Of a DNA stretch of 49,478 bases, positions 14,768-22,824 are shown piece by piece. The stretch lies in contig QZJO01000009.1 in assembly GCA_003599755.1 (NCBI GenBank), positions 214,362-263,839 of the forward strand, written 5' to 3'. Within the stretch, counting starts at the first letter, position 1. Every line of letters starts with the position of its first letter. A model generated the notes under the pieces. The model was given only the letters and a program-made list of their open reading frames with translations. It was not told the origin of the DNA and made no database searches. Source of the DNA: Candidatus Parcubacteria bacterium (lineage in GTDB: Bacteria; Patescibacteriota; Minisyncoccia; Sungbacterales; SURF-37). Made by a program: the position numbers and the translations under genes.

Positions 14768-15812
14768 CAGCCATACCGAGTACCTCGCTCAATCTAGCAG
14801 GAACTGCATTGCCGATTTGTCGTTGGACAGATGATGCCTTCCCAGCGAACTTGTAATTATCTGGGAATGTTTGAATCCTCTTTTTTTCTTCGAAGGTCAA
14901 ACGTCTATTTTCCCAATGGAATGGCCCAACATAAGGTCCGGGCTGTGCCTGTATCGTCCAAGATGGTTTATTGGGAGAGAGTTTTAATAAAAATGTCCAG
15001 TACCTCGAGCGCCATTCAAACAAGGGATTGGGATGTCCCCTTTTTCTAGTGAAGTAGAGGTAATTTTCTCCGGGTGGAACCTCGGATAATAGATGCCCCC
15101 ACTTACCACCAACGAGAAGTTCCTTCGGAGTATCTCGCCAGAAGTGCCTAAGGCCATCGAAGGCCTGGCGGGCAGTCACGAACGGGACTAATTTTTGCGC
15201 AAATAAATTGCCAGAGCCAACATTTTTTGAAGAATCAACGTGAGTAGTTTTAGGAAATTCTAACCTTTTCTTTTGGGACCCTAGTATTATTAATCTCTGT
15301 CTGATTTGTGGAACCCCATACTCTGCCGTGTTTACAACCTGATATGTAATTTCGTACCCGAGTTTATCAAACCCCCCTCTTAAAAATTCAAATGCGTCTT
15401 GGTTGTTTTTATAGGCGAGGCCAAAAACATTTTCCAAGAGAAAGGCGCGTGGTTTTGTCTCTTTCAACACTCTTATATATTCGCGTAAGGTCACCGCACG
15501 CGGGTCTTTTAGCCCCTGGGAACCATTCCAGAACGCCGATTTAGAGAATGGCTGGCAGGGCGGGCCACCAACTAGGAAATCCACTTCCCCTTTCTTTAGA
15601 TTTCCCGCTTCGAGAATTTTTTTTGTTGATATTTTAGTTATATCGCCTTCCAAAACGGCAGTGTCTGGAAAGTTTGCGCGAAGGGTCTCGCAACTGTCGT
15701 GGTCGAAATCCAGAGCGACGGCAATATCGAAACCGGCTCGTTTGAGACCAATATCAAGACCCCCAGCACCAGAATATAAACTTATAACCTTTGGCTTACT
15801 ACCCTTCTTCAT
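14748..15812 (-). CDS. C5-cytosine DNA methyltransferase
   Basis: The 354-residue protein carries the ordered m5C motifs: I (VISLYSGAGGLDIGL), IV with catalytic Cys (VGGPPCQPFSKS), VI (ENVFG), VIII (QIRQRLI), the target-recognition region (about 190-300), and IX/X (QRQIGNAVPARLSEVLG). It is convergent with the endonuclease gene, overlapping 20 bases at the 3' ends. It would methylate cytosine in the endonuclease target to protect the host. No control (C) protein was seen; a -10-like TAAAAT lies about 12 bases before its ATG. Confidence 0.95.
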   Translation of the reverse strand: MKKGSKPKVISLYSGAGGLDIGLKRAGFDIAVALDFDHDSCETLRANFPDTAVLEGDITKISTKKILEAGNLKKGEVDFLVGGPPCQPFSKSAFWNGSQGLKDPRAVTLREYIRVLKETKPRAFLLENVFGLAYKNNQDAFEFLRGGFDKLGYEITYQVVNTAEYGVPQIRQRLIILGSQKKRLEFPKTTHVDSSKNVGSGNLFAQKLVPFVTARQAFDGLRHFWRDTPKELLVGGKWGHLLSEVPPGENYLYFTRKRGHPNPLFEWRSRYWTFLLKLSPNKPSWTIQAQPGPYVGPFHWENRRLTFEEKKRIQTFPDNYKFAGKASSVQRQIGNAVPARLSEVLGMAVKEQLA

Positions 15813-15973
15813 AGTCCTAGGCCTATTTTAATGCATCCGTAGCATTTTTTAAAGCAAGAAGGTGCTTTGCCTAAGAGCCTAAAAGCTGCTTAATTTGAGT
15901 TGAGGCAGTCGAAGGGAAAGGATAGACTTCTTCCCATTTGATGGTTCGAAAATCGTCCCTAAGAGTGAGTTCG

Positions 15974-16016
15974 GAAATTCAAATACCCTCCCGGCGGAGG
16001 GTTTTTGAATTTTCGA
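15974..16016 (+). terminator. strong hairpin near the right end of element 1
   Basis: GAAATTCAAA-tACCCTCC-cggc-GGAGGGTTTTTGAATTTTC is an extended stem with an internal T-run. It may insulate the element from the flank; it works in either direction. Confidence 0.7.
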
Positions 16017-16028
16017 TGAACGCGGGCA

Positions 16029-16046
16029 ACAGGGACTCGAACCCGG
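16029..16046 (-). repeat. inverted copy of the tRNA-Gln attachment core
   Basis: On the minus strand it reads CCGGGTTCGAGTCCCTGT, matching the tRNA-Gln T-arm and acceptor region (ggGGTTCGAGTCCCTGT). It is probably a remnant of another insertion end. Confidence 0.6.
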
Positions 16047-16168
16047 GAAAGGGGTCGGGGAAACGGTAGTTTTCCCGCGGTGGAAGTATTGAAACCGCAA
16101 GGTTTCAAGGAGCGGTGTTAGCGCACGCAGGTGCGCGTGCCGCGACGGGTTCTAGGCGCGTAGCGCCG

Positions 16169-16185
16169 GAGTCCCTGTCCCGGAG
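16169..16185 (+). repeat. attR core of element 1
   Basis: GAGTCCCTGTCCCGGAG, an exact 17-nt copy of the tRNA-Gln 3' end at 8240-8256. Confidence 0.85.
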
Positions 16186-16193
16186 TTGCAGAA

Positions 16194-16223
16194 ACAAAAT
16201 GCCCCTTGCGGGCATTTTTTGTT
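16194..16223 (+). terminator. probable original terminator of tRNA-Gln, displaced by the insertion
   Basis: AACAAAATGCCC-cttgc-GGGCATTTTTTGTT lies 9 nt after the attR core, where the tRNA terminator would sit in the empty site. Confidence 0.75.
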
Positions 16224-16501
16224 TTCTGTGGAATCTTTGAAACAGGGGCGAGAAGGGAATGCCAGTCGGCATTCCCAGGGCTTTTGCGAGGGGCAAAAGG
16301 AGTCCCTGTCTTCCTTCAGGAATTGCGGCGACGGTTCTAGGCGCGCAGCGCGGGAGTCCCTGTCCCGAAGATTTTGGTTTGACTCTGGGACAGGGACTCG
16401 ATCTGTCTGAAACCACCTATATCGTATAACGGTAATAATTTATTGATATACAATATAACTTCCGCTAAGCTGTAAACATTAGTATCAAGGACGCAATTTC
16501 T

Positions 16502-16990
16502 ATGAAAAAGGGCTCCACAGTATTTCTTCAGATAGTCATTGCGCTCATCGGCATCGGCGTTCTCGCTCTCATGCTTTGGGAGCCCCATCTTGAGGGCGTA
16601 AACGCCGAGGCCACCACGCTCTATGAGATATATTTCGACGATCCCTTCTTGGCCTATGCGTATATAGGATCCGTCCCTTTTTTCGTGGCGCTCTATAAAG
16701 CGCTCAAGGTATTGGGCTACGTGAGACAAAACAAGACATTCTCGCAGGCAACCGTGAATGCGTTGCGGATTATCAAATACTGCGCGCTCATGACCGCGGG
16801 TGCTATCGTGGCGGCAGATGCTTTCCTCATGATAAATACGCGCAGCACGGGAGAGGATGCCGCAGGTGCGGTTGCACTGGGTATCATGGCCACCTTCGCT
16901 TCGATCATTATCGCCACTGCAGCAGCGGTATTTGAACGGGTTTTGCAGAATGCCGTGGATATAAAGTCCGAGAACGACTTAACGGTTTAG
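16502..16990 (+). CDS. DUF2975-type membrane protein
   Basis: The 162-residue protein has four hydrophobic segments (FLQIVIALIGIGVLALMLW, LAYAYIGSVPFFVALYKAL, ALMTAGAIVAADAFLM, AVALGIMATFASIIIATAAAVF). Topology and the downstream small HTH partner match the widespread DUF2975/YozG-like pair, thought to be a membrane sensor with a Cro-type regulator. The gap to the HTH gene is 5 nt. It lies just outside the attachment array, so it could be host or relic cargo. Confidence 0.8.
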   Translation: MKKGSTVFLQIVIALIGIGVLALMLWEPHLEGVNAEATTLYEIYFDDPFLAYAYIGSVPFFVALYKALKVLGYVRQNKTFSQATVNALRIIKYCALMTAGAIVAADAFLMINTRSTGEDAAGAVALGIMATFASIIIATAAAVFERVLQNAVDIKSENDLTV

Positions 16991-16995
16991 TTGGC

Positions 16996-17208
16996 ATGGC
17001 AATCATCATCAACATCGATGTCATGTTGGCGAAGCGGAAAATGAGCGTCACCGAGCTCGCCGAGAAAGTCGGCATCACGATAGCCAACATTTCCGTCTTG
17101 AAAAACGGCAAGGCAAAAGCTATTCGATTATCGACGTTGGACGCTATCTGCAAGGCCTTGGAATGCCAACCGGGAGATATTCTGGAGTATAAGAGCAGGC
17201 CAGCATAA
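16996..17208 (+). CDS. XRE/Cro-type HTH regulator (YozG-like)
   Basis: The 70-residue protein MAIIINIDVMLAKRKMSVTELAEKVGITIANISVLKNGKAKAIRLSTLDAICKALECQPGDILEY is a full small Cro/CI HTH. It probably regulates its operon with the upstream DUF2975 protein. Start ATG follows the upstream stop by 5 nt. Confidence 0.9.
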   Translation: MAIIINIDVMLAKRKMSVTELAEKVGITIANISVLKNGKAKAIRLSTLDAICKALECQPGDILEYKSRPA

Positions 17209-17237
17209 CAATGCTGAACTCGTTCTATCCGAGAGGC

Positions 17238-17277
17238 ACCAAAAACTATCGTTCACTATCGAGCGATAGTTTTTGGT
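17238..17277. terminator. bidirectional terminator
   Basis: A perfect 14-bp stem ACCAAAAACTATCG/CGATAGTTTTTGGT with a 12-nt loop. The A/T arms give U-tracts on both strands. It serves the HTH gene and the convergent gene 17291-17836. Confidence 0.85.
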
Positions 17278-17290
17278 ATGAGCACAAAAC

Positions 17291-17836
17291 TTACCGCATC
17301 GTCGAGAGTACAGAATCCAATTCCGGTTGCTCGCGAAAGACAATAAGATGCATAACCCTAATTCCGCCGCTATCTAGATACGAGAAGATATAATACCCCC
17401 TTCCCGGCCCCATTCCAACTTCGTCCGGATTTTTGTACCAAAAAATTTTGAATCCATTCGAATTGGGAATTTCAATCGCTTGCTTATTCTTCAATAAAGA
17501 ATCTCTGAGCTCTGATAAATCTCCCTCACCATTTTGGCGACCGTAATATTGGAGCTGCGCAAATTTTTCAGTTTTCCCAGCAAGTGCAAAATTAATATCT
17601 CCAATGGCCTCTTGATCAAGCGGTCCTGCATCCAAAGTATCGCTTATTGTCCACGTATCAGGATAATCAAAAGTGATCTGGTATTGCCTATTACTAAATG
17701 TTTTCCAATTTTCAGGCGGTTGAAATGCTTTAGATTCCTCGCTAATCGAATTGGTATAGAGATAATAACCACCACCCAATATCGCAAGAATAGCCGCAAA
17801 GCCTATCACTCCAGCAGCGCCGCTTATTTTTTTCAT
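17291..17836 (-). CDS. anchored extracytoplasmic protein with PsbP-like fold signature
   Basis: The 181-residue protein starts MKKISGAAGVIGFAAILAILGGGYYLY (signal anchor). The domain SNRQYQITFDYPDTWTISDT ... GGIRVMHLIVFREQPELDSVLSTM resembles PsbP/Mog1-like lipoprotein domains common in candidate phyla. Function unknown. The track start is a TTG three codons earlier; the ATG is preferred. Confidence 0.75.
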   Translation of the reverse strand: MKKISGAAGVIGFAAILAILGGGYYLYTNSISEESKAFQPPENWKTFSNRQYQITFDYPDTWTISDTLDAGPLDQEAIGDINFALAGKTEKFAQLQYYGRQNGEGDLSELRDSLLKNKQAIEIPNSNGFKIFWYKNPDEVGMGPGRGYYIFSYLDSGGIRVMHLIVFREQPELDSVLSTMR

Positions 17837-17970
17837 ATTGAACAAACTATATAATATTTCTCCAATGCGACTAACGGTTTTTATTCACTGCGCGAAGACA
17901 CAGATTTCTGCTTTCAGCGATGGGAACTAGATCAAACGTGCATATGCATGCTGTATATACAATTTTATAT

Positions 17971-20427
17971 TTACACCCCTGTTTCTTCGGCCGGCGGCGC
18001 TTCCGGCACTGGCGGCTCCAATGCAATCGTCTCCCCTTTCTTATACTTGCCCGCGATGATGTCTTTGGCCAACGGCGCCTCGATCTTATCCTGAATGACG
18101 CGCCGCAATTCGCGCGCGCCGAAAGTCGCCGAATAGCCGGTCTTCGCGAGCCATGCAAGCTCGGCATCAGACCACGACAAGCCGTAGCCCTCTTCTTCCA
18201 AACGCGCCCGCAATTTGCCAAGCATGAGTGCGGCAACTTGCTTTACTTCGTCGAGCTTGAGCGGCGCATAGGCGATCACCGCATCGAAGCGATTAACGAA
18301 TTCCGGTCGGAAAATATTTTGCCGGAATATTTCGTCGATCAGTTTTTTCTGCAGCGCGGCATAATCCATGCCCGCATCGAGCGATTCGCGGATCAATTCC
18401 GAGCCGGCGTTGGACGTCGCGATGATAAACGTATTCGTAAAATCGATCGGCTTGCCGAACGCGTCGGTCGCGCGGCCTTCGTCGAGCACGCGCAGGAACA
18501 GGTTGAGCACGTTGGGATTCGCTTTTTCGATCTCATCGAACAACAAGAGCGAAAACGGTTTGGCCCGCACGCGCTCGGCAAGCAGGCCGATAGTTTTGGC
18601 GGCGGCCGATCCAATGAGCCGCTCGATATCCCCCGGATTCTGGTATTCGGTCATATCGAAGCGGATCATGGCGTCCTCGGAGCCGAAATATATGGCCGCA
18701 AGCGCCTTGGCTGTCTCGGTTTTGCCCACGCCGGTCGGGCCGAGGAACAAAAACGATGCGATTGGCTTGGATCCGGCCGCCACGCCGGTGCGCTTGCGGC
18801 GCACGGCATCCGCAATGGCATTCAAGGCGGCATCTTGCGCGATGACGCGCTCGTGCAGCGACGCTTCCAAATTTTCCAACAGTTTCTTTTCGCGCTCGTC
18901 AAGGCCGCCGACCACGGCGCCGAATTTATCGCGCAGCACCCCTTCGACCGCCTCGGGTTCGAGCTCGCGATTGCCTTTGGCCGCGGCCGCGATCGCCGCT
19001 TCTTCGAGCAACGTGACGGCTTTAGCGGGAAACGGCTCGGCTGCGAGATATGACTTTGAAAGTTCGTACACGCGCTTCAGGGTTTGGAAGCGCACGAAGC
19101 AGCCGTAGCGGCCTTCGAGTACGAGCGCGACATCCGCGAGAATCTTCATGACCGTCTCTTCGTCCGGCTCAACAAGCTGGATCGCATGGAAGAGCGACGA
19201 GGCGGCCGGATATGCCGTAGTCATCGCCGCGTAGCCCTCGGGCGTGGTCAGGCCGATAACGTGCACGCGCGGCGAACGGAAGAACGGCAGCAAAAGATCG
19301 GCCACGCTTGTTGAGCGGCCGGGTACTACATACAGCTCCAAATCCTCGATCACGAGAATAAGATTTCCAGCGCGCTCAACGTCCTGGAAAATCCGCTCGA
19401 AGGTTGCGGCCGCATTGCCGCCCTGCTCGCCGAGAATCTCGCCCATGGAAAGGCGCACGACGCGATCCCAGTTCAGTTCGGGACGCGAACGGCCGGTGCG
19501 CGCCCGCACGGCAAATCCTTTGATTACGGTCAGTTTCCCGACGCCGGGCGGGCCGACGAGGATGGCGTTCGCCGACGTAGAGCGCAGGAGCGCTTCCTCG
19601 AGCTCGCGGATGGCATTTTGATGCGTGACGACATGCAATTCATCCTCGCGCATGCGGCCGAGCGGTTCGCTGCGGCTGTCGAGAAACACGGTAAACCCGA
19701 AATGCCAATCCTTCCCAATGCCTGGGCTTGCCAGAAGGCGCTCGACGAAATGCGGCGCGCGATGGTGCTCGGCGAGAATATCGAGCCAGTGCGAAATATG
19801 GTCCAGATCGCGCGGCGAAAGGTCCCGCGCGCGAAGCGAGCGCTGGAGCGCGGGATCGGCCGCGGCAATCGCGCTCAAGAGGTCGGCCGGCCGGATCGCG
19901 GCGTGCTTGCGCTCGATCGCGATTTTCGCCGCGCGGCGCGCGAGCTCGGCGACCGGCATGCGCGGCCCGACTTCGCCGCCCAATCCATCCATAAGATCGC
20001 CGACCGCGATGCCGGTACGCTCGGTAAAAAATTTGCCCATGGACGAGCTGAAAATTCCCTTTAATACGGCATGCGCATCATCAGGGTCGCCGACCGTCGT
20101 TAAGAGCGCGGCCGCGGAAAATTCGAGGTACGCGGGCCATTCGGCCTCGAACGGAATTTTTTCCCATGCCACGATATCGCCCGGCAACGGCGTGATGCTG
20201 CGGCCGATATAGTAGCCGATAAACCCCGCACACCACGCGACCGGGATGAAAAACGCGAAGATCAACAGCGCGACGCCGAGCCACGCGGCCGATCCGGTCG
20301 CCACGGCCAGTACGACGAACAAAAGCGCGGTGCCGCCCAGAAGCAGCCGCGCGGCGGCAAGGTCTTCTGCCGCGATGACGCGCTCGAGCGCGGCAGCTTC
20401 GAACAGCGGGTGCCGAGGAAATCGCAT
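17971..20427 (-). CDS. membrane-anchored double-AAA+ Clp-like ATPase
   Basis: The 818-residue protein has two transmembrane helices at about residues 26-70 (LLLGGTALLFVVLAVATG; ALLIFAFFIPVAWCAGFIGYYI), a Clp-N-like helical region (~110-230), a first AAA module (Walker A GPPGVGKLTVIKG, Walker B LILVIEDLEL), and a second AAA module of ClpA/B/C type (GPTGVGKTETAKALA, LLLFDEIEKA, GARELRRVIQDKIE). It presumably unfolds proteins at the membrane. NBD1 has Leu where the Walker A Thr/Ser belongs and IED in place of DE, so hydrolysis there may be lost. The next gene upstream (2-nt gap) is a small membrane protein. Confidence 0.9.
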   Translation of the reverse strand: MRFPRHPLFEAAALERVIAAEDLAAARLLLGGTALLFVVLAVATGSAAWLGVALLIFAFFIPVAWCAGFIGYYIGRSITPLPGDIVAWEKIPFEAEWPAYLEFSAAALLTTVGDPDDAHAVLKGIFSSSMGKFFTERTGIAVGDLMDGLGGEVGPRMPVAELARRAAKIAIERKHAAIRPADLLSAIAAADPALQRSLRARDLSPRDLDHISHWLDILAEHHRAPHFVERLLASPGIGKDWHFGFTVFLDSRSEPLGRMREDELHVVTHQNAIRELEEALLRSTSANAILVGPPGVGKLTVIKGFAVRARTGRSRPELNWDRVVRLSMGEILGEQGGNAAATFERIFQDVERAGNLILVIEDLELYVVPGRSTSVADLLLPFFRSPRVHVIGLTTPEGYAAMTTAYPAASSLFHAIQLVEPDEETVMKILADVALVLEGRYGCFVRFQTLKRVYELSKSYLAAEPFPAKAVTLLEEAAIAAAAKGNRELEPEAVEGVLRDKFGAVVGGLDEREKKLLENLEASLHERVIAQDAALNAIADAVRRKRTGVAAGSKPIASFLFLGPTGVGKTETAKALAAIYFGSEDAMIRFDMTEYQNPGDIERLIGSAAAKTIGLLAERVRAKPFSLLLFDEIEKANPNVLNLFLRVLDEGRATDAFGKPIDFTNTFIIATSNAGSELIRESLDAGMDYAALQKKLIDEIFRQNIFRPEFVNRFDAVIAYAPLKLDEVKQVAALMLGKLRARLEEEGYGLSWSDAELAWLAKTGYSATFGARELRRVIQDKIEAPLAKDIIAGKYKKGETIALEPPVPEAPPAEETGV

Positions 20428-20429
20428 AG

Positions 20430-20813
20430 TTAGCGAAACGCGTCAGCAACGAGTATCACGCCCCAGGCGGCGATCGCCGGCACTGCGGCGGGCAAGAAGA
20501 GCCAAATGCCGAGCCACGCCGCGCCGATAACGGCCGAAACAACGGTCGCCGCGAGGCCGAACGCGATAACGAAGATCCGCACGATCGCGCCGGCCAGGCG
20601 CGATACGAAATTTTCGCCGATCGCGGTGAAGAATGCCGCCGGATCGAATCCCCGGCCGCGCGGCGTAAGAATGCGATGCCACGGCGCCAGAAGCGTGCGC
20701 GTAAGCGTGGCAACAGAAAAGTAGCGAAACATGCCCACGGGCAAATACAGGGCATTGGACGCGGTAAAGCGGAGCCCGGGACCGTAGTGCCACGCGATCA
20801 GAGTGAAGAACAT
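20430..20813 (-). CDS. small membrane protein, partner of Clp-like ATPase
   Basis: The 127-residue protein MFFTLIAWHYGPGLRFTASNALYLPVGMFRYFSVATLTRTLLAPWHRI is followed by two strong helices (IVRIFVIAFGLAATVVSAVIGAAWLGIWLFLPAAVPAIAAWGVILV). The LLAPWHRI block recurs, to my recollection, in patescibacterial hypotheticals. Two bases separate it from the ATPase gene; a shared membrane complex is likely. Confidence 0.8.
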   Translation of the reverse strand: MFFTLIAWHYGPGLRFTASNALYLPVGMFRYFSVATLTRTLLAPWHRILTPRGRGFDPAAFFTAIGENFVSRLAGAIVRIFVIAFGLAATVVSAVIGAAWLGIWLFLPAAVPAIAAWGVILVADAFR

Positions 20814-20890
20814 AGCTAAGCCGAAGTGCTTTCAGTATACCCCGGCCGTGCGCTCGTATTTAAATCATTTATGCGCAGCGCCCGGAAGAT

Positions 20891-20926
20891 TAAAATAGAA
20901 GGGACCGGCGTGCTCGCCGGTCCCTT
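20891..20926 (-). terminator. intrinsic terminator after gene 20934-21347
   Basis: A perfect 12-bp stem AAGGGACCGGCG/CGCCGGTCCCTT; the minus-strand tail is CTATTTTAATC. Confidence 0.8.
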
Positions 20927-20933
20927 GAACTTC

Positions 20934-21347
20934 TCAAGCGGGTACTGCGTCCGTCTCTGCGTGTCGCCGCAGCATGTGACCGTTCTGCCCGTTGCGCCTC
21001 CCGCGCAGCATGCGACTCATGAACTCGTCGTACGGTTCACCCTTCTTCGGGCTATAGAAGAGCGGCGCCGGCTCGATATGCGTCGACGTGCAGCTGCCGC
21101 AGCGCTGCGGAGCGCTCGACATGTACGTTCCCGCGCCGCAGACGCAGATGAAGATGCGCCAGGGGTCGGGAATGATGATGGGTTCTTCTGCCCGATACTG
21201 GCTGAGCTCGTAGAACGTCACGGATCGGGCCCAGGCGTCCCGGAACGGCCGGCACAGCTGCCGGATGGGGCTCTGCACGATCTTCTCGAACCACCGCGAT
21301 ATCCACTGAACGAACCGGTTGCGGCGCTTCCTCGAAGGTTTCCTCAC
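20934..21347 (-). CDS. zinc-ribbon-like hypothetical protein
   Basis: The 137-residue protein has a GTG start behind GGAGGAG. The N-terminus is very basic (MRKPSRKRRNRFVQW). CVCGAGTYMSSAPQRCGSC gives a CxC ... CxxC potential zinc knuckle near residue 70-90. It is otherwise unrecognised. A strong promoter lies upstream and a terminator after, so it is a stand-alone unit. Confidence 0.65.
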   Translation of the reverse strand: MRKPSRKRRNRFVQWISRWFEKIVQSPIRQLCRPFRDAWARSVTFYELSQYRAEEPIIIPDPWRIFICVCGAGTYMSSAPQRCGSCTSTHIEPAPLFYSPKKGEPYDEFMSRMLRGRRNGQNGHMLRRHAETDAVPA

Positions 21348-21387
21348 TGACTCCTCCCCTACCTACAAAGATGTGCTACGACTGTAT

Positions 21388-21415
21388 ATTTTACATATTA
21401 TTTATATTATGTCAA
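21388..21415 (-). promoter_or_regulatory. sigma70-type promoter
   Basis: TTGACA - 16 nt - TAAAAT on the minus strand, in an AT-rich island upstream of 20934-21347. Confidence 0.7.
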
Positions 21416-21494
21416 ACTATCGTTAACTACGAGAAATGCCGCGAGGAATTGATTGCCAAGCAAATCGATTCTGATATACTTTTCCTGCAATAAT

Positions 21495-21567
21495 GCCTGC
21501 GTAGCTCAGTGGTAAGAGCGTGGCACTCATAACGCCAAGGTCGGTGGTCCGATTCCACCCGCAGGCA
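21495..21567 (+). tRNA. tRNA-Met(CAT), elongator type (or Ile2)
   Basis: Acceptor GCCTGCG/CGCAGGC, T8-A9, D-arm GCTC-AGTGGTAA-GAGC, anticodon loop CTCATAA, T-stem GGTGG/CCACC, discriminator A. CAT anticodons also serve tRNA-Ile2, which cannot be excluded. CCA is not encoded. Confidence 0.9.
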
Positions 21568-21578
21568 CTTTCGAAGAA

Positions 21579-21610
21579 CAAAAACGGTCCGCCCAAGGCG
21601 GCCCGTTTTT
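21579..21610 (+). terminator. tRNA-Met terminator
   Basis: AAAACGG-tCCGCC-caa-GGCGG-cCCGTTTTT, about 12 nt after the tRNA. Confidence 0.85.
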
Positions 21611-21632
21611 GCGATACTCAGATACTTACGCG

Positions 21633-22544
21633 CTAGCGCAGATCCATATTCCGGATGACGCCCGCATCAATGGTAGTGCCGTCGGCAACGCCGTAGACGC
21701 GAATATGATGGCCGGATTGGAAGTTCGAAAGATTCGTCAGTTCCAGCCAACTACGCGTATAGATTTTCGTGTCGGTTTCCACCTTGACCGTGTATTCGCG
21801 GTTGCCGAAGCGCACGACCATCGTGGTTGGCGGCGTTGTGGACGACGACAGCGACTGAAGCCGGCCGTTTTCGAACGTGCGCCGCTCTTCGACGTAGATC
21901 TTCACCTGCTCAGCGTTCAGCGTGTTGGAGCTTTGGTCCCAGACGCCGGATACCGTAACAAGATCATTTACCTTGAGCGTCGAAAAAGTCGTGGTCGCGC
22001 TGCCGGCTTTCATAAACGTGGTCGAATCCGATACCGCGACGGTGACATTGCCGCGATCCCGCTGATCCGCTTCCACGACGAACCTCTTGGCGCCCGCGTC
22101 GATGGATATCACTCTGCCGAGCTGATTGATCCGAACCCGCTGGAGCGACCAGCTGCGGATCACGTCCGGATCCACCGTGAATGGCGACGCGGTGTTTTGC
22201 ACCACATTGCCGCTGAAGCTGATGATATGGCCGACTTGAATATCCCCGATTCCGCCGCGGCCGCCGTTATAGCGGACGAATTCCGTGCCGCCGTCGTGCT
22301 GCAAGGTCCAGACGATTTGGGCCGAGCCCCATTTGGACGCGGCGGTAACGGTGCTCGAAGCGACCGATGTCACTTCCGCGCCGCGAACCAGAATCTTTCC
22401 ATTATTATTAATGCTTACCGATGCCGGCGGCGTAGGAATGCGCTTGAACACCCCATTCTGAGCTCCCGCGGCCAGCGTTACCGCAACTAATGCCGCCGCT
22501 ATGACACCCGTTCCGATAATACGATTCCGTAATACAGTACTCAT
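21633..22544 (-). CDS. secreted DUF5666-domain protein
   Basis: The 303-residue protein has a signal sequence (MSTVLRNRIIGTGVIAAALVAVTLAAGAQNG). Repeated beta modules of the form GRVISIDAGAKRFVVEA ... TLKVNDLVTVSGVWDQSSNTLNAEQV fit DUF5666/OB-like units found in secreted proteins. It ends HHIRVYGVADGTTIDAGVIRNMDLR. Probably extracytoplasmic, binding partner unknown. Confidence 0.8.
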   Translation of the reverse strand: MSTVLRNRIIGTGVIAAALVAVTLAAGAQNGVFKRIPTPPASVSINNNGKILVRGAEVTSVASSTVTAASKWGSAQIVWTLQHDGGTEFVRYNGGRGGIGDIQVGHIISFSGNVVQNTASPFTVDPDVIRSWSLQRVRINQLGRVISIDAGAKRFVVEADQRDRGNVTVAVSDSTTFMKAGSATTTFSTLKVNDLVTVSGVWDQSSNTLNAEQVKIYVEERRTFENGRLQSLSSSTTPPTTMVVRFGNREYTVKVETDTKIYTRSWLELTNLSNFQSGHHIRVYGVADGTTIDAGVIRNMDLR

Positions 22545-22824
22545 ACTCGCAAAACCTTAGTGATGAATGTCCTCTCAGGGCTGACGACCATGCCGCCCAA
22601 ACGGCGCGCCCGCGCGGGGCGCTGCCTATCTTTACTGATAGTACGAGAATCCGGCCTTTTCGCTACAGCGGCAATCCACCCGCCACTGCAGCCCCATTAT
22701 ACGGACGGTACGTCAACAGAGGTCTTACACGCTCTTACTTGCGCCGCAAAATAGTTAAGATGATCGTCTTAACTAATCAAAGAGCGCATACCCGCCTTGC
22801 TATTCCCGCTCTATAATAGCTGGA
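22545..22824. other. intergenic, no gene seen; contains a palindrome
   Basis: The 280-nt spacer lies between divergent genes. AGTTAAGA-tGATCg-TCTTAACT (22753-22774) is an operator-like 22-bp palindrome. TATAAT ends 7 nt before the ATG at 22825. The small plus ORF 22560-22754 has no SD or recognisable product. Confidence 0.5.

Larger units (their letters stand above)
8186..16185. mobile_element. integrative element 1 in tRNA-Gln, about 8 kb, carrying a defence cluster
   Basis: The element starts at the 3' end of tRNA-Gln and ends at an exact 17-nt copy of that 3' end (gagtccctgtcccggag at 8240-8256 and 16169-16185). A tRNA-style terminator follows directly after the right copy. The integrase gene lies at the left edge, reading towards the tRNA. 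The interior is visibly AT-richer than the flanks. Cargo is a membrane protein, HTH protein, DUF488 protein, ATPase/TOPRIM protein, EcoRV-like endonuclease and C5 methyltransferase. No conjugation or replication genes were recognised other than the HTH protein. Confidence 0.88.
16142..16369 (+). repeat. two ~42-bp imperfect direct repeats ending in the att core
   Basis: 16142-16184 (gcgacgggttctaggcgcgt...ggagtccctgtcccgga) and 16327-16369 (gcgacggttctaggcgcgc...ggagtccctgtcccgaa) differ at few positions. Each looks like a recombinase arm plus the 17-nt core, so two element ends may be stacked here. A further partial core (ggagtccctgtctt) lies at 16299-16312, and an inverted one (tgggacagggactcga) near 16387-16402. 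Confidence 0.65.

Noticed and set aside
16105-16416. 103-aa minus ORF in the attachment array
   Set aside because: Not a gene by itself; its frame LRDRDSGATRLEPV is the predicted alternative tail of the recombinase or a relic of one.
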